A program made the position numbers and the translations under genes. The notes beneath the pieces are model-generated. The model was not told the DNA's origin, did no database searches, and worked only from the letters and a program-made list of their open reading frames with translations. Below, piece by piece: positions 59,601 through 64,000 of a DNA stretch of 64,000 nucleotides (its first letter is position 1; every line of letters starts with the position of its first letter). This DNA comes from Eudorina sp. 2006-703-Eu-15 (lineage: Eukaryota; Chlorophyta; Chlorophyceae; Chlamydomonadales; Volvocaceae): assembly GCA_003117195.1 (NCBI GenBank), contig BDSI01000119.1, positions 209,378 to 273,377 on the forward strand. Reading direction: 5' to 3'.

Positions 59601-62600
59601 TGGGAATCCACTTCCCTGCGCTCACCAGGAAGCTGCGCGTCGGTGAGGCCGGGGTGCTGGTGTGGGGATTTGGCTATGGGGGTTCAAACGGGGCTGGTGG
59701 CGGTGGATAGGGTTTTCGGGATGGGCATGGGTTGGAATGGCTTGGGGATGGTCGCAGGGGCGCATCATCGGGGTCCTCGGTGTTGGCCCTGAAGCTGTCG
59801 ACCGATTCCAACGTTCCACGAAGCACCACAGGTGGCGGCGGCGGAGTGTCACGAACCCCACCCCTCCGTCTCCTTTGCGCATGCCTAAATCCCCACCGCG
59901 CACCTCCGCGTCGCCCCCCAACTACCTACATCCTCGTCTCTCCCTCCCCGCCTCAGGCGATGTGGTGGTGCTGTCTGAGGGCGCTGTGACCATCAAGCTG
60001 ACGGAGGTGCAGTCCCCCAGGGGCGCCAGCAGCGCCAGCAGCAGCACCTTCTCCAGCAGCGGCGCGCTGGCCTCCAGCGGCACCAGCGCCTCCCTGGACT
60101 CGGACGGGCCGGCCGACCAGTTGGAGTTCCCGTACGGCAAGGTGGTGGCGACGGTCATGGTTGGCGGCACCCTGGGCGAGGACCGCGTGGTCGACATCGT
60201 GGGAGGCAGCCTGCTGCAGGTGCGTGTGTGTGGGGGGGAGGAAGGGTGGGATGGATTACAGGGGGGGAGGGTGTTGGCGAGTTATATGACAATTTGCGCT
60301 GGGTGATGGAGGGGGTTTTGGATGCCTGCCTGTGTGTGCTGACAATGCGCGCGCTGACGTTTGCATGGTTCTATTGGTAAGAACAACGTGCGGCCTCACT
60401 TTGTTGGCAAATGTGACTCACCTGCCACACACATCGGGAGGTGAGGCGGGGACATGACAGACGCCAGCTGAAGGCCCCAGTGACGCGACCAAGCGCTGCA
60501 CCGCGCGCAAACTCTGCAGCGGCGAAACCCACCTCAAGCGGACCCCCAATGCCCCAAATCCCCCCTTGACGTCTGCAGGAGGAGTACCTTGATGAGCGCG
60601 ATCGCGAGGCGCTGGTCTTCTGCTGCAAGTAGGCGGTCAGCCGGTCACAGGCAGGGGTGCCACAAACAAACAGGCACTTGGGGGACACAACTAGGCAATG
60701 TGAATATGGGGGGACCAGGAGTCTCCAGGGGTCTTCCACTAGGGAGGTGACATGGGAGGTGTGCTGTACGGTGAATGCTGCGCAGCGTCTGCACCCCCCT
60801 TCGCTCCACGTGCTCGCCTGTCGGCTCTGCCGGTGTTGCGGATATGCCCGTTCCGGCGGTAGTAGGGCATCTGCAGGTCTCGGGGTGTCCTGGTCTGACC
60901 GTGGGTCAACATTCTTCCCTGGGACGGCCTCCATGCCAGCCTGGGGCCTGCACATCAACGCTGGAAATCGTGAGGTCCTAGGGGTCCTGAGGACAATCTC
61001 TCGCTGCCGCAGGAACGGGGTGGACTTCGTCAGCGTGCCCCACGTCCGCAACCGGGATGACGTGCTGGCGGTGCGGGAGGTGCTGGACAAGAACGGGGGG
61101 GCCCGAATCAAGGTGTGTGTGTGTATATGTGTATATGTGTGTGGAGGGGGCCGGGGGGTGGGGACCCTGTTGCGGCTGATTATCAGGGTTCCTAGGCGAT
61201 GTGCAGCAGCGGCCCACCGGGGGGCTACTCCGCTAAGGCACAGGTCCGTTGGTGCGACGCCGAGCCGCGCCGGTCCGCTCCGGCCGCAGGCCTGCGCACA
61301 GACCTTCACACCTACCACGATCATCTCGGGCACCGTCTCGGGCCACGCTGCCATCCACACGTGCACCCCCATACCCACGTGGCTTTCAGGGTTTTTTTCT
61401 TTTTCCAATTGAACCCACGTGGCCCTACCTGGGCGCCGGTCCGCCCCCCCTTGGGGCACAGATCGTGTCCCACATCAACAACGTGAGCGCCATCCGCAAG
61501 TACGATGAGGTGCTCGAGTACTCGGACGCGGTGCTGGTGTCAAGGGCCAACCTGGGCATGCGCATCCCAGCTGCCAAGGTGGGGTATGTGTGGGGGTTGG
61601 GGAGGGGGAGGCGCACGCACGTGGTGCAGAGGGAAAGTGCGGGCTGTTAACACATCGGCGGTGGTGGGGCAGGGCGCGGATGAATGCTGTGGGTCTGCCT
61701 GGCAACCAGAGGTATGATCCGCGGAATGAGTTGACCGTAGGTATGTGTATGATAAAGAAACGCACTCCTGCCTTCCACACTGCTTCCCTGGCGATCAGCG
61801 GGCGACGCTATCAAGGTATCGCCAATCCGTGTGTAGTTCTCCGCCTGCCCTACGCCACCCACCGTCCCTCACGTGTTACCTCGTTAGCACGGTGTTCCCA
61901 CTGAGAATGTTTCGAATGTGTCGTTGCCATCCCTGATGCGTGCCCTCGCGCCAGGTGGCGCTGGCCCAGAAGTGGATGATCGCCAAGGCCAACCTGAAGG
62001 GCCGGCCCATCATCGTGTCGGCGCAGATGATGTACAGCATGATAAACAGGTGAGCGAAGCACGGGTTTGGGGCTCGGCTGGGCCAGATCCCCGTCTCCGA
62101 TCCAACCAACAACACTGGTCCATCACTTGACCTTGATGTGATCCTTCCCGAGTGACCACGCGCCTGCCATCAGCGCGCTTGAAATATTGGAACCGCTCTT
62201 CGGGATACGGCTTCCGGAGCTCATCTGTTCTTGTGCTCAACCCGGCCCGCCCCGCATGACCCCTCCCGCCGGCCCCACGCAGCCCCCGACCCACTCGTGC
62301 GGAGATCACGGACGTGGCCAACGCCCTGTACGACGGCGCCGACGCGATCTTCCTGCGGGAGGAGACGGCGATTGGCTCATTCGTGGAGCGCACGGTGAGG
62401 CGGTTGGCGGTCGGTGGTTGAGACGGAGTTGGAGCGAACACCGGAGGGTAGCTCCGAACTCGTCATTGCACGCCCTCCCAAGTTCTCTTGCGGTTGTCCT
62501 GACGTGTCCTGCTTCTGCTACGGGCTGCTTCTGCTGCTGCTGCTGCTGCTGCCACGGGCTACTGCTGCTGCACCAACAGGTCGCCATCGCGGCGGACATC

Positions 62601-63861
62601 CTCAAGGACGCGGGTGTGGGTGTGGACGCCTACGCGCAGCTCAACTACCTGAGGAACTACACACCCAAGCCCATGTCCACCTTGGAGGTGAGGGCGGTTG
62701 CGGGGAGTCATCACCCAGGCCATAACTGCTAAGAATCTGGGCCCAGTCTACCACCTCCCACTCCCTGGGCTTGGTCGGCCGGGTTCCTTTTCTGACCACC
62801 TTCCACTCGGTTTGTATATGTGCCCCGTGGTCAACATCGCCGTCGCCATCATCGCTGCAACTGACTGACTCTCGTCTCCTACCCGACCCGCCCCTGCCCT
62901 GCCCCCGGCAGTGCCTGTGCTCCTCGGCCGTCAAGGCGGCCATCGACATGCAGGCGGCGCTGGTGGCGGTCATCACGGACACCAGCGCCCCCGTGCGGGC
63001 GGTGTCCAAGTACCGGCCGCCGCAGGTAGGAGGGGGCGAGGGGGGAAATCGAAAAAAGAAAGAAATCCGAAACGAACCAAAAAGAAAGAAATCCGAAACG
63101 AACCGAAGGGGGAAGCGGAACGGGGGAGGGTAGCACGAGAGGGGTGTGAGGGAGGGGGAAGGGAAGGGGAAATTCAGGCAAAGGCAGGGACCGGTGATGG
63201 GAATGACCATGCACAACCACCCAGGACTCTCAACCCTAGGCTGTTGATCTGATACTATCACAGACAGATTCCTTTTTAAGTGAACATAACAGATGTGCGT
63301 TCATCCTTGGTGAAAACGGATACTCCTCTTGATATGCCGCACCCCTTCCCCGCCCCACGCCCCGCTCCCCGCCCCATCTCCACTCCCACCGCGCACCGTG
63401 CCGCATACAGGCGATCGTGGTCGTGACCACGCGGTCGCACGTGGCCAAGCAGTGCAACCTGCTGTACGGCTGCGTGCCGCTGCTGCTGCGGGGCGGCAAG
63501 ATGAGCAAGGACGAGAACGCTGTCATCCAGCAGGTGACCCTTCGATGCGGGGACTGCTCGGGGACTGCTCGGCTGCGGGGCACGGCGAGGCAGGGCCCAG
63601 CTGCCCGCACTGTTCCCCATCACCAACAACCGGTCCTGCCGGTTCGCTGCTCCCGCCCCGTGTCCCGTCCCGTCCCCCACATGCCCTGTCCAGGTGATCG
63701 CCTTCGCGCGCACCCAGAAGCTGGCGGCCTTCAAGGACGGCGACAAGCAGGGCGACCAGCTGATCGTGGTGCAGGGCCCCTCCAACCGCATGTTCGCCAC
63801 GGAGGAGGACCTGGCGGAGATGCAGTTCGTGACGCACGTCATCGGGCAGGAGTCGGCGGCG
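53606..63861 (+). CDS. Tandem two-domain pyruvate kinase (3' end outside window)
   Basis: Transfers phosphate from phosphoenolpyruvate to ADP. At least 23 exons are resolved: 53606-53746, 54149-54316, 54858-55215, 55381-55484, 55740-55904, 56204-56518, 57070-57172, 57276-57483, 57774-57883, 58159-58259, 58650-58814, 59123-59233, 59471-59642, 59957-60219, 60579-60628, 61013-61112, 61462-61578, 61955-62049, 62283-62394, 62580-62687, 62912-63025, 63411-63533, 63694-63861. They give 1157 aa so far, and the gene runs on past a GTGAGC donor. Domain 1 (about 50-590) is intact: R83/N85/S87 in ARFNFSHG, K282 and E284 in IAKIENE, D308 in RGDLAME, T340 in ATQMLES. An EF-hand-like loop lies near its C-domain. 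Domain 2 (from about 592) keeps the fold ([37 protein letters not shown]) but lost the catalytic residues. One intron has a GC donor. Confidence 0.9.
55485..55739 (+). other. Candidate GC-AG intron in pyruvate kinase
   Basis: The reading frame and the pyruvate kinase alignment ([13 protein letters not shown]) place the exon 4 border at CAG|GCGAGC, with acceptor CGCAG at 55739. A GT donor four codons later (CGT|GTCAGA) is in phase and would add ASKR, but it is a poorer site. Confidence 0.55.
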
Positions 63862-64000
63862 GTGAGCAGGGGAGAGGGCAGCGGACCGGAGGTGGGCAGG
63901 GGGGGGGGATGGACCGGAGGTGGTCTGGGGGGGGAGTCGGCCGGGTGGGGCTGGGTGGACCGGAGGTGGGCCGGGGAAGATGCGGGACACTGGCTGACAC

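Overview
The window is nuclear DNA of a GC-rich green alga, most likely a volvocine chlorophyte (Volvox/Gonium/Chlamydomonas-like). This is inferred from many short introns with clean GT-AG borders, poly-Gln/Ala/Ser runs inside coding exons, abundant simple repeats, TGTAA poly(A) signals after several stops, and algal-type proteins (chloroplast RseP-like protease, ACD11-like lipid carrier, peroxisomal malate synthase). Most genes are split, so I rebuilt them exon by exon. For every complete model below the exon phases close in frame.

Layout. 135-943 (+): 3' end of an unrecognised gene. 3296-6899 (-): chloroplast site-2 protease. 7267-8562 (+): 170-aa protein with one membrane segment, divergent from the protease. 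12153-12806 (-): intronless GLTP/ACD11-like gene, head-to-head with 13116-16854 (+), a TFIIB/BRF-family factor. 17-24.5 kb: gene-poor, with decayed retroelement sequence and a 2-kb minisatellite bracketed by a diverged direct repeat. 24575-26455 and 30575-32774 (both -): two TauD/TfdA-like dioxygenase genes flanking a LINE fragment. 33211-37765 (+): large alpha/beta-hydrolase. 40846-41337 (-): 89-aa B12D/MLRQ-like membrane protein. 44052-49539 (-): complete malate synthase. 51515-51997 (-): GCK-domain protein. 52229-52928 (-): small hypothetical gene, divergent from 53129-53500 (+), a possible N-myristoylated protein. 53606 to beyond 63861 (+): a tandem two-domain pyruvate kinase that leaves the window.

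Function. Malate synthase (glyoxylate cycle) and pyruvate kinase are central carbon enzymes. I see no operon-like logic; neighbours look unrelated, as usual for nuclear genes. The most unusual gene is the pyruvate kinase. Its first domain keeps all catalytic residues and carries an EF-hand-like loop in its C-terminal domain, while its second domain has lost the catalytic lysine, both metal-binding acids and the conserved threonine. The dioxygenase pair is also notable: nearly identical exons, but diverged introns and different first micro-exons.
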